Below, one piece after another: positions 1 through 6,042 of a stretch of 6,185 nucleotides of DNA. Below the pieces are notes generated by a model that searched no databases, was not told the DNA's origin, and saw only the letters and a list, made by a program, of their open reading frames with translations. The stretch is from Armatimonadetes bacterium RBG_19FT_COMBO_69_19 (lineage in GTDB: Bacteria > Sysuimicrobiota > Sysuimicrobiia > Sysuimicrobiales > Kaftiobacteriaceae). The stretch covers positions 1-6,185 of the forward strand of contig MENB01000154.1 of the NCBI GenBank assembly GCA_001768125.1, given 5' to 3'. Position 1 is the stretch's first letter, and each line of letters opens with the position of its first letter. Both the position numbers and the translations under genes were made by a program.

Positions 1-222
1 CTCGACCTGAACTTTCAGGAGGATTCGCGCGCGCGGGTGGACATGAACGTGGTGATGACGGAGACCGGGCGGCTCGTCGAAGTGCAGGGCACCGCGGAGG
101 GGCTCCCCTTCACGCGCGAGGAGATGCAGCAGATGCTGAACCTGGCTGAGCGCGGCGTCAAGCATCTGATCGCCCGGCAGCGCGACGTGCTGTCGGATGT
201 GCTCGCCGGGATCCCCCGCTGA
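1..222 (+). CDS. rph: Ribonuclease PH, C-terminal part (5' end outside window)
   Basis: This is the last 73 codons of RNase PH, read in frame from the first base to the TGA at 220-222. RNase PH is a phosphate-dependent 3'-to-5' exoribonuclease that trims tRNA 3' ends and works as a ring-shaped hexamer in the cytoplasm. What is visible is the family's C-terminal block: [20 protein letters not shown], followed by [12 protein letters not shown] and a helical tail beginning [12 protein letters not shown]. The two aspartates in EDSRARVD (window residues 8 and 14) have the spacing of the conserved metal/phosphate-site pair of the family. Its stop overlaps the start of the next gene by one base (TGATG), which suggests translational coupling. 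The rph-rdgB pairing is common in bacteria and supports both calls. The promoter and start lie upstream of the window. Confidence 0.96.
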   Translation, partial: LDLNFQEDSRARVDMNVVMTETGRLVEVQGTAEGLPFTREEMQQMLNLAERGVKHLIARQRDVLSDVLAGIPR

Positions 223-929
223 TGGCCCGGTCATCCCTGCGAAGGCGCACGCCGGCGGTCCTGCGCCCGCGCAAGCGTCCGGCTTCTGTGCCGGTGCCCG
301 TCACGCCGGGTTTCCTCGAGGTCGTCCTCGCCACCCGCAACCAGGGGAAAGTGCGCGAGTTCATCGAGCTGATGCGGGAGCTGCCGATCCAGGTGTACTC
401 CCTGGACGCGTTTCCCCAGATCGGCGAGCTGCCGGAAGACGGGCTCACCTACACGGAGAACGCGATCAGCAAAGCCTTTGCCGTGGCGCATCTCACGGGC
501 CGGATCGCCGTCGCGGATGATTCGGGGATCGAGGTGGATGCCCTCGATGGCGGGCCCGGCCCGCAGTCCCGGCGCTTCCTTGGGGATCATGCCTCTGATG
601 CGGCGCGCAACGCACGAATCCTCAAGCTGCTGCACCCGGTCAGCTCGGAGCGGCGGACCGCCCGTTACCGCGCCGTCGTGGCCGTAGCGCTGCCCCGCGG
701 CGACGTGCGCACCTTCGAAGGGACCTGCGAGGGGAAGGTCGCAACCGCCCCGCGGGGGTCGGGCGGCTTCGGCTACGATCCGATCTTCCTCGTGCCCGCG
801 TATGGGAAGACGATGGCGCAGCTGCCGCTGGCGGTGAAGAACCGCATCAGCCACCGCGCGCGGGCGTTTGCCGCGGCGCGGCCGTTCATCAAGAAGCTCG
901 CGGTGCGGAGCCGGGACGCGGTCGACTAG
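222..929 (+). CDS. rdgB: RdgB/HAM1-family dITP/XTP pyrophosphatase (non-canonical purine NTP pyrophosphatase)
   Basis: This 235-residue protein probably hydrolyses dITP, ITP and XTP to monophosphates plus pyrophosphate, keeping deaminated purines out of DNA and RNA. Family motifs appear in order: VVLATRNQGKVRE (34-46, substrate-binding N and K), EDG.TYTENA..KA (72-85), VADDSG (97-102, with the catalytic/metal aspartates), GGPGPQSRRFLG (110-121), GGFGYDPIF (181-189) and ISHRARA (209-215). The core begins only at residue 32. The first 31 residues are rich in Arg, Pro and Val and are not part of the family fold, so the true start could instead be GTG at 288 or 294. I keep ATG 222 because it overlaps the rph stop in a TGATG junction, but I see no strong ribosome binding site for any of the three. 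Two positions are off consensus: SRRF where SARY/F is usual, and VKN where EKN is usual before ISHR. The gene ends in TAG directly abutting the ligD stop on the other strand. Confidence 0.92.
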   Translation: MARSSLRRRTPAVLRPRKRPASVPVPVTPGFLEVVLATRNQGKVREFIELMRELPIQVYSLDAFPQIGELPEDGLTYTENAISKAFAVAHLTGRIAVADDSGIEVDALDGGPGPQSRRFLGDHASDAARNARILKLLHPVSSERRTARYRAVVAVALPRGDVRTFEGTCEGKVATAPRGSGGFGYDPIFLVPAYGKTMAQLPLAVKNRISHRARAFAAARPFIKKLAVRSRDAVD

Positions 930-3635
930 CTAGAGGTGCTGCTCGAGGCGCTGCCGGACGGCGAGCAGGTCACGCCAGGGATCTTGGCGCTTCCGCATCA
1001 GGTCCGGCACGGTCCGGAGCGTGAAGTCGAGGGGATCGAACCCCCGGTCGAGCTCTTTCCAGGTCACGGGCATCGCCACCGTGGCCTGCGGGGTGGGGCG
1101 GAGGCTGTAGGCGCCGGCCAGGGTGGCCCCCAGGCGGTTCTGGTTGTAGTCCAGGAAGACCTTGCCCACCCGTTTCTCCGCGGCCCAGGCGGTGGTGAGC
1201 TTCTTCGGGTACCGGCCTTCGAGGTACTGCGTCACCGTCTTGGCGAACTCGTGGACCTGCTCGAAGGTGTAGGCCCGCACGATCGGCACGAACACGTGCA
1301 GTCCGGTCTTCCCTGAGGTCTTCACCGAGCTGTCCAGCTTCAGCGTCTTGAGAAGATCGCGGACGAGGAACGCCGCCTCGCGCGCCGCGTCGAACCCCCG
1401 CCGCGAATAGTCGGGATCCTTCTCGCCCTTGCGCTGCGGCAGCTTGTTGTCGGGGAAGAGGTACGGATCGATGTCGAACGCCACGAAGTCGGGGCGGCTG
1501 AGGACGCTCTTGCGCAGGGCGTCCGGGGACTCCCCGAAGCTCGTCCCGGCCTTCCCGGCCCCCTCACTCCTCTTGACCGGCGCGATCCGGCTGAACCAGG
1601 TGTGGATCTCGATGTCGGCGAGCTGCGCCAGCCAGAGCAGGGTCTCCAGATTGTTGCAGATCGGAGCGCCCATCGTGTCGCGGCCGCTCTCGCTGGCGAT
1701 GGGTACGATGGTGACGAAGGGCGGGGCGTCGGAAACGTCTTTCTGGTAGAAGCTCTCCCCGGTGATCCCGTTCGGGAAGCGCCGTAGCGTGACCGGGCGG
1801 TCGCGGAGGTGGGGGAGCATCAGCGGGCCGACCCTCAGGTAGTACTCGATGAGGTCCCCCTTGGTGTAGCCCGGCTCCGGCCAGAAGACTTTGGCGAGGT
1901 TCGTCAGTTCCACACGCAGACCGGCCTCCTCGAGCGCCTGCTCGAGAGGATGCGGCTTGCGGGGCTTCGCGGGTTTTACCACCGGTTTCACTCGGATGGC
2001 CGCGTCACGCCCACCGGGTGGCTCCTGTCCGTCGGCGGGCGGCGGAGGGGGGCTCGGCCGTTCCAGCTTCACCTCGCGGACGGGTTTGTCGTCCCTCAGG
2101 CCGTGATAGACCGGGAAGCGCAGCAGCCGGTCCGCGGTCCAGCCCCCGTATTCGATTCGTACCACCAGATCGGGCCGCACCCACGTGACCTTCTCGTTCG
2201 AGGGAGGCACGGCATCGAACGGGCACGTCTCCTGAACGCGCCCCGTGAGCAGCGCGTGGACGCGCCGAAGCTCGGCGTCGGTGAAGCCGCCGCCGCAGTG
2301 GCCGATATAGCGCAGGCGGTCACCGTCGTACGCGCCCACCAGCACCGCCCCGAACGTCTTCGAGCGGGCCCCCAGCCCACGCGTGAAGCCCCCGATGACC
2401 GCGTCCAATTGCTGTGTCACCTTGAGCTTCACCCAGTCGCCGGTGCGCTTGCCGGGCTGGTACGGGCTGTCCGCCCGCTTGCCGACGATCCCCTCGATCC
2501 CGAGATCACGCGCCGCCGCGTAGAACGTGATGCCCTCCTTCGGGACGGCTTCGGAGATCCGCACGAGCGGATGCTCGGGGAGCAGGGCGGCGAGAGCTCG
2601 GCGCCGCTCGCGCAGCGGCCGGCCGGTCAGGAGGTGGCCGTTCACGAACAGCAGGTCGAAGGCGTAGTAGGCGATGGGGGGTCTGGACGCGCCTTTCAGG
2701 GTCTCGCGCTGCTGCAGCAGGGGGAACGACGAGCGGCCCGAGGGATCCAGGGCCACGATCTCGCCATCCAGGACGGCGTCGGGCAGGTCGAGGGCATACA
2801 GGGCGTCCACGATTTCGGGGAACTGCTCGTTGACCACGTGACCGCCCCGGCTGCGGATGGTGACCTGACGCTGCGCGCCGTCCCGCCGGAGGTAGGAGAT
2901 CGCGCGGATCCCGTCCCACTTGACCTCGAACAACCAGCGCGGATCGTCGAACGGGCGGTCGATCAGGGTGGCGAGCGTCGGCTTGATCTCCTTGGGAAAC
3001 GGGTCCTTGCCGGCCTTCTCCCTGGGGCGGCCTTTGCCCGGCTTCGCGGCCGCGCCATCCCGGCTTTGCCAGCGATGGGTCTCCTCGCCCGCGATCTGCG
3101 CGATGGTCCTGCCCGTCTTCACCGACACCGAAGGCTCGGGCAGCGTCCAGGCAGGAACGGCGTCCTGGTCGCGCTTCTTGAACATCAGCCACTGGGTGGC
3201 GCCGCCCATCCGTGTGCGCACCAGGTGGAACTCTCCCCGCACCTTCTTGCCGTGCAGCACGACCGTGAGCTTGCCCTTCTCGTAGCCCTGGAGCGGGTCG
3301 CCCCCCAGCGACTCGTACGTGCCCCGGTCCCACACCATGACCGTGCCGCCGCCGTAGTTCCCCTTCGGGATCACGCCCTCGAACTCTATGTACTCGATCG
3401 GGTGATCCTCGACGGGGACAGCCAGGCGCTTCTCATCCGGGTCGAGCGTCGGGCCCTTCGGGACCGCCCACGATTTCAGCGTGCCGCCCATCTCGAGGCG
3501 GAAATCCCAGTGCAGGCGCGTGGCGTGGTGTTCCTGGATGACGAAGCGATGTCGCCCGGAGACGGCCTCGGGGCCGCCTTCGGGCTCTGGTGTCTGGCTG
3601 AATCGGCGCTTTCGACGATAGGGCTGCAGAGGCAT
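930..3635 (-). CDS. ligD: Multifunctional DNA ligase D (phosphoesterase-ligase-polymerase)
   Basis: This 901-residue end-joining enzyme heals, fills and seals double-strand breaks with Ku. The phosphoesterase domain (about 20-165) carries QEHHATRLHWDFRLE, with H36, H42, D44 and H78 matching the metal and catalytic residues of the family, then EGVIPKGNYGGGTV. A charged linker (about 185-215) follows. The ATP-dependent ligase domain (about 216-525) has EVKWDG with nucleotidylated K239, IRSRGG, LDGEIVALD, AFDLLF, EGIVGKR and WVKLK, then the OB fold. After a Pro-rich linker (about 525-562) comes the primase-like polymerase (about 570-890): GYTKGDLIEYY, DIDP with metal aspartates D721 and D723, SGKTGLHVFVPI, and LDYNQN with D829. 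The order matches the Pseudomonas enzyme, not the mycobacterial one. The open frame extends upstream to 3755, but that part lies inside the DUF72 gene. ATG 3635 is preferred because GAGGG (3645-3649) lies 9 bases upstream and homology begins just after it. It is the last gene of the ku operon. No terminator is visible, and its stop abuts that of rdgB. Confidence 0.97.
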   Translation of the reverse strand: MPLQPYRRKRRFSQTPEPEGGPEAVSGRHRFVIQEHHATRLHWDFRLEMGGTLKSWAVPKGPTLDPDEKRLAVPVEDHPIEYIEFEGVIPKGNYGGGTVMVWDRGTYESLGGDPLQGYEKGKLTVVLHGKKVRGEFHLVRTRMGGATQWLMFKKRDQDAVPAWTLPEPSVSVKTGRTIAQIAGEETHRWQSRDGAAAKPGKGRPREKAGKDPFPKEIKPTLATLIDRPFDDPRWLFEVKWDGIRAISYLRRDGAQRQVTIRSRGGHVVNEQFPEIVDALYALDLPDAVLDGEIVALDPSGRSSFPLLQQRETLKGASRPPIAYYAFDLLFVNGHLLTGRPLRERRRALAALLPEHPLVRISEAVPKEGITFYAAARDLGIEGIVGKRADSPYQPGKRTGDWVKLKVTQQLDAVIGGFTRGLGARSKTFGAVLVGAYDGDRLRYIGHCGGGFTDAELRRVHALLTGRVQETCPFDAVPPSNEKVTWVRPDLVVRIEYGGWTADRLLRFPVYHGLRDDKPVREVKLERPSPPPPPADGQEPPGGRDAAIRVKPVVKPAKPRKPHPLEQALEEAGLRVELTNLAKVFWPEPGYTKGDLIEYYLRVGPLMLPHLRDRPVTLRRFPNGITGESFYQKDVSDAPPFVTIVPIASESGRDTMGAPICNNLETLLWLAQLADIEIHTWFSRIAPVKRSEGAGKAGTSFGESPDALRKSVLSRPDFVAFDIDPYLFPDNKLPQRKGEKDPDYSRRGFDAAREAAFLVRDLLKTLKLDSSVKTSGKTGLHVFVPIVRAYTFEQVHEFAKTVTQYLEGRYPKKLTTAWAAEKRVGKVFLDYNQNRLGATLAGAYSLRPTPQATVAMPVTWKELDRGFDPLDFTLRTVPDLMRKRQDPWRDLLAVRQRLEQHL

Positions 3636-3640
3636 CGGGA

Positions 3641-4348
3641 TCAGCCCTCGACCATCGCAGCGAGCGTGCGGGCGTAGTCGTAGCCGGGGGTGTCTTCTTC
3701 GTGCGTGAAGTAGGCGTACACGTCGCGCCCGGCGGCGAGCTGCCCGCGGATCCACTCCGCCCGCTCCACGAGATCGGCCTCGGTGTAGCGGTACTTGTGG
3801 AGGCGCATGTACGCGATCGGGCCCACGGCCTCCCGCGGCTGGGATTCATCGTCGGTCTCTCCCGCGACGAGGGAGACGCGGTGTTCTTCCAGCAGGCTGT
3901 AGACGTCCTCGCGCCGCCAGGAGCCGTGCCGGAACTCGACCACCGCGACGGCGCCCGGGCGCAATTGCGTGAGGAACGTCTCGAGCAGCGTCCGATCGTA
4001 GCGCAGGGACGGGGGCAGCTGGAACAGCAGCACGCCGAGGCGCTCCCCGAGCAGCCGCATCCGCTCGTAGAGGAAGGCCAGGTCGGCATCCACGTCCGCC
4101 AGGCGTTTGAGGTGGGTGACGCGGCGGTGCACCTTGATCGTGAAGCGGAACGCCGGGGGGACCGCCCCCGCCCACTGCGTCAGCGTCTCGGCGCTGGGAT
4201 AGCGGTAGAACGTGTTGTTGATCTCGCAGGTGGGGAAGCTGCGGCCGTAGTAGGCCAGCATCTCATCCGCGCTGAGGTCGGCCGGGTAGAAGGACCCTTT
4301 CCACTCGGGATAGCTGAAGCCGGAGGTGCCGACGAACGTCCGGGCCAC
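3641..4348 (-). CDS. DUF72 (YecE-like) TIM-barrel protein of unknown function
   Basis: This 235-residue protein fits the usual DUF72 length of roughly 230-300. Motifs in order: VGTSGFSYPEWKGSFYP (6-22), EINNTFYR (42-49), FTIKVHRRVTH (69-79), LLFQLPPSL (107-115), VEFRHGSW (137-144), YMRLH (180-184) and YAYFTHEEDTPGYDYA (211-226). Solved family members have a TIM-barrel-like fold, but no reaction is firmly established. From memory, a binding-site comparison of a Thermotoga member suggested likeness to endonuclease IV; treat that as a lead only. No signal peptide or membrane segment is visible, so it is probably cytoplasmic. The start is GTG at 4348 with a weak AAGG four bases upstream. It must be close to correct because the conserved GTSG motif begins at residue 8. 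It lies 6 bases after ku and 5 bases before ligD, so it is almost certainly cotranscribed with both. Function in repair is inferred from position only. Confidence 0.93.
   Translation of the reverse strand: MARTFVGTSGFSYPEWKGSFYPADLSADEMLAYYGRSFPTCEINNTFYRYPSAETLTQWAGAVPPAFRFTIKVHRRVTHLKRLADVDADLAFLYERMRLLGERLGVLLFQLPPSLRYDRTLLETFLTQLRPGAVAVVEFRHGSWRREDVYSLLEEHRVSLVAGETDDESQPREAVGPIAYMRLHKYRYTEADLVERAEWIRGQLAAGRDVYAYFTHEEDTPGYDYARTLAAMVEG
3645..3649 (-). promoter_or_regulatory. Ribosome binding site of ligD (decides the start)
   Basis: GAGGG on the minus strand lies nine bases before ATG 3635 and overlaps the last codons of the DUF72 gene. It supports the 901-residue start over the 40-residue upstream extension and suggests that ligD translation is coupled to the upstream gene. 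Confidence 0.6.
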
Positions 4349-4354
4349 CGCGCC

Positions 4355-5191
4355 TTAACGGGGCCGTTCCCGCAGCGCGGCGGCGCGCGGACGCGCCCGG
4401 CGGGTGCGGCGCGCCGGCTCCTCTTTGCGCGTGGCCTGGAGGCTGCGGCGCAGCGCCTCCATGAGGTCGACGACCTTCTCTTCCTTGCGCTCGGGGGCGG
4501 CCTCGACGGGGGCGCCCTCGACCTTGGCGCTGATCACCTTCTGCAGCGCGTCGCGGTACTCGTCCCGGTACTCCGCGGGATTGAACTCGGCGGCGAGCCC
4601 CTCCACCAGCTGCAGGGCCATCTTCTTCTCGTTGGGGTGGACCTTCGCCTGGACCGGGAACTCGGGGATATCCTCGGTCGACCGCACCTCGTCCGCGTAG
4701 AACAGCGTGGACATCACGAGCGCGCCGTCGAAGGGGCGCACCGAGACGAGGTGCTCCTTCTCCCGGATGACGACCTTGCCGATCGCCACCTTGGTGGACT
4801 CTTCCATCGTGTCGTGGAGGAGGCGGAACGCCTTCTGGCCGCCCTCGTCGGGCGCGAGGTAGTACGACCTGTCGTAGTGGATGGGATCGATCTGCGCCAG
4901 CTCGACGAAGGCGCTCACGCTCACCGTCCCGGCGGTCTCGAGCGGGACGTTGTCGAGCTCGTCCTCCGTCACCGGCACGAACTTGCCCCTTGCGTACTCG
5001 TACGCCCGGACCACGTCGTTCCAGTCCACGATCTCTTCGTGGGTGGGGCAGTATCGCTTGTTCTGGATGGGCGTCATGCAACCTCTGTGCAGCAGGCGGA
5101 ACCGGATGTCCTTGGATTCGGTGGCGGTGTAGAGCTTCACCGGGATGGTGACCAGTCCGAAGGTAAGGTGGCCCTTCCAGATCGGACGCAT
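4355..5191 (-). CDS. ku: Ku protein, DNA end-binding factor of non-homologous end joining
   Basis: This 278-residue bacterial Ku forms a homodimeric ring that threads onto broken DNA ends and recruits LigD. Family blocks seen: MRPIWKGHLTFGLVTIPVKL (1-20), DVVRAYEYARGKFVPVTEDEL (59-79), IDPIHYDRSYYLAPDEGG (101-118), KVAIGKVVIREKEHLVSVRP (134-153), and LFYADEVR (163-170). The core is complete to about residue 225. After it comes the conserved tail motif KVVDLMEALRRSL (239-251), thought to lie in the region contacting LigD, and then a short Arg-rich tail (255-278) of the kind that in other bacterial Ku proteins adds DNA binding. C38, C48 and H51 sit where some bacterial Ku proteins have a cysteine cluster. 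Whether they bind metal is unknown. ATG 5191 is the only sensible start: GAGGAG lies seven bases upstream and the conserved N-terminus follows at once. It is the first gene of the ku-DUF72-ligD operon. Confidence 0.97.
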   Translation of the reverse strand: MRPIWKGHLTFGLVTIPVKLYTATESKDIRFRLLHRGCMTPIQNKRYCPTHEEIVDWNDVVRAYEYARGKFVPVTEDELDNVPLETAGTVSVSAFVELAQIDPIHYDRSYYLAPDEGGQKAFRLLHDTMEESTKVAIGKVVIREKEHLVSVRPFDGALVMSTLFYADEVRSTEDIPEFPVQAKVHPNEKKMALQLVEGLAAEFNPAEYRDEYRDALQKVISAKVEGAPVEAAPERKEEKVVDLMEALRRSLQATRKEEPARRTRRARPRAAALRERPR

Positions 5192-5198
5192 GCCGTAG

Positions 5199-5204
5199 CT
5201 CCTC
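5199..5204 (-). promoter_or_regulatory. Ribosome binding site of ku
   Basis: GAGGAG on the minus strand, seven bases before ATG 5191, is a strong Shine-Dalgarno sequence. It begins five bases downstream of the foot of the leader hairpin at 5210-5236. Confidence 0.75.
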
Positions 5205-5209
5205 GGGGA

Positions 5210-5236
5210 CTCCCGGCGCCTTCGGGGCGGCGGGAG
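5210..5236 (-). repeat. Inverted repeat (hairpin) in the presumed ku mRNA leader
   Basis: The arms are CTCCCG (5210-5215) with CGGGAG (5231-5236), then a single mismatch (5216 against 5230), then CGCC (5217-5220) with GGCG (5226-5229) around a five-base loop. In the ku transcript this would form a GC-only hairpin just before the ribosome binding site. No T-run follows it on either strand, so it is not an intrinsic terminator. A role in message stability or translation is inference. A chance hairpin in GC-rich DNA is the alternative. Confidence 0.5.
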
Positions 5237-5256
5237 CGATTTCGAGCGTAGAGCCT

Positions 5257-5262
5257 ATTATA
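5257..5262 (-). promoter_or_regulatory. Candidate -10 element for the ku-DUF72-ligD operon
   Basis: The minus strand reads TATAAT exactly, inside TGTTATAATAGG, the only AT-rich island in this intergenic region. Transcription would start near 5250 and give a leader of about 58 bases that includes the hairpin. At spacings of 16-18 bases upstream I find no good TTGACA, so the promoter may be weak, activator-dependent or of another sigma class. TATTAT and TATAAC on the plus strand overlap it and could serve the divergent gene, also without a -35. Confidence 0.45.
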
Positions 5263-5308
5263 ACAGTCTTTCCCCCGGAGGAAGCCCGGGCAGCTTCGCC
5301 AAATTCCC

Positions 5309-5321
5309 TAAGACGGTGATC
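5309..5321 (+). promoter_or_regulatory. Extended Shine-Dalgarno-like sequence before the membrane-protein gene
   Basis: TAAGACGGTGATC matches 11 of 13 bases of TAAGGAGGTGATC, the complement of the usual 16S rRNA 3' end, with seven uninterrupted matches in GGTGATC. It ends five bases before ATG 5327. The match supports ATG 5327, or the overlapping TTG 5324, as the start, although the core AGGAGG is itself imperfect. Confidence 0.45.
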
Positions 5322-5326
5322 GGTTG

Positions 5327-5869
5327 ATGCCCTGGATGCCCCCCGCTCTGGCGAAATTTTTCACCTACTGGTCGCTGACGTTTGCGGTCTTCCTCATCTA
5401 TATGTTCTCGATGTTCGTCGCCGGGCTGGACGTCTGGGAGTCGATCATGGAGTCGGTCCGCAAACGCCGGAAGGAGATGGCGCCTGTCCCGGCCTACGAT
5501 CTGAATCCCATGGCGGGCAAGACCATCGCTGGGACGCTGGGCATCGGCCCCGGCCAGCAGCCGGACGCGAAGCGGCAGTGGGTGCTGGACCGCGCCGCCG
5601 CGGTGGCGCAGGGGCTGGGGCTGACGCAGATCCGCATCGTCGTGCTGGAGGATTCGAAGGAGCACCCGCTGGTGCACTTCCACGACGGGACGCAGATCCG
5701 GTCCTACCGCGTGGACAAGACCTGGGTGGCGGAGGCGCGCGCCGGGAACAGCGAGCGGGAGCAGCAGATCAAAGACCTGCTGGAGCGCTACCTGGCCTCG
5801 GACTTCCTCGGCCGGCACGCCGTCCGTCCCAAGCGCACCACGGAGCTCGCCCGCGGAAAAGACGCCTAA
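5327..5869 (+). CDS. Hypothetical single-pass membrane protein
   Basis: I do not recognise this 180-residue protein. It has a short N-terminus (MPWMPPALAK), one hydrophobic segment at about 11-33 (aromatic and Met-rich, FFTYWSLTFAVFLIYMF), then VRKRRK at 44-49. By the positive-inside rule this basic stretch puts the remaining roughly 135 residues in the cytoplasm. That part has a linker with Gly and Pro (52-80), an amphipathic helix-like stretch (80-97), a strand-like IRIVVLEDS (102-110), then HFHDGTQIRSYRVDKTWV (117-134) and a charged C-terminal helix (143-158). No catalytic motif is evident. The frame has typical GC-rich codon use and its own ribosome binding site, which favours a real gene. 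TTG at 5324 would add one residue. It is divergent from ku across 135 bases and ends six bases from the 3' end of the oppositely oriented tRNA gene. A membrane-anchored nucleic-acid or regulatory role cannot be told from sequence. Confidence 0.75.
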   Translation: MPWMPPALAKFFTYWSLTFAVFLIYMFSMFVAGLDVWESIMESVRKRRKEMAPVPAYDLNPMAGKTIAGTLGIGPGQQPDAKRQWVLDRAAAVAQGLGLTQIRIVVLEDSKEHPLVHFHDGTQIRSYRVDKTWVAEARAGNSEREQQIKDLLERYLASDFLGRHAVRPKRTTELARGKDA

Positions 5870-5875
5870 GAGGGG

Positions 5876-5952
5876 TGGTCGGGGCGGCCGGATTTGAACC
5901 GGCGACCTCGTGGTCCCAAACCACGCGCGCTGCCAGGCTGCGCTACGCCCCG
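5876..5952 (-). tRNA. tRNA-Pro (anticodon UGG)
   Basis: The minus strand folds as a complete 77-base tRNA. It has a seven-pair acceptor stem (CGGGGCG/CGCCCCG), a D arm closed by GCGC/GCGC around AGCCTGGCA, an anticodon stem CGTGG/CCACG with loop TTTGGGA, a five-base variable loop, and a T arm GCCGG/CCGGC with loop TTCAAAT. The anticodon is TGG (plus strand 5916-5918), which reads CCA and probably other proline codons by wobble. The discriminator is A, and the terminal CCA is encoded (5876-5878). All stems are perfectly paired. The start is set by the acceptor stem and the promoter just upstream. Confidence 0.97.
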
Positions 5953-5962
5953 ATTCGGTCTC

Positions 5963-5991
5963 AGCCTAGCATGGGCATCCCCGGGGGTCAA
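5963..5991 (-). promoter_or_regulatory. Sigma-70-type promoter of the tRNA-Pro gene
   Basis: On the minus strand, TTGACC (5986-5991, five of six matches to the -35 consensus) and TAGGCT (5963-5968, matching the key T, A and final T of the -10) are separated by exactly 17 bases. The -10 ends ten bases before the mature tRNA, so the 5' leader would be only a few bases. The spacer contains the palindrome CCCCGGGG (5979-5986, running into the -35). Confidence 0.7.
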
Positions 5992-6042
5992 TTTCGTCGC
6001 CCGGAGGGAATGCGGCCCGCGGGCGAGCCGTTCGACCGCGGT

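Noticed and set aside
231..854. Minus-strand 207-codon frame opposite rdgB
   Set aside because: It is antisense to a gene with clear RdgB motifs, and its product has no recognisable domain.
939..968. Inverted repeat CTGCTCG/CGAGCAG near the rdgB-ligD junction as a shared terminator
   Set aside because: The loop is 16 bases, no T-run follows on either strand, and it lies inside the ligD coding sequence.
1809..3677. A 622-codon open frame on the plus strand opposite ligD
   Set aside because: It lies antisense to a gene with all its motifs conserved. The translation is rich in Arg, Gly, Ala and His without any domain I know. Long antisense frames like this are expected from GC-rich third positions.
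3636..3755. A 40-residue upstream extension of LigD
   Set aside because: It falls entirely within the DUF72 coding sequence, is Arg-rich in the way of out-of-frame translation, and is preceded by no better ribosome binding site than the one for ATG 3635.
3701..5251. A 516-codon open frame on the plus strand opposite the DUF72 gene and ku
   Set aside because: It crosses two well-supported genes and their boundary, and its composition reflects the reverse complement of GC-biased codons.
6015..6024. Palindrome GCCCGCGGGC as a zwf operator
   Set aside because: It is a short all-GC palindrome in GC-rich DNA with no known regulator match and no visible promoter nearby to regulate. It is mentioned only within the ribosome binding site entry.
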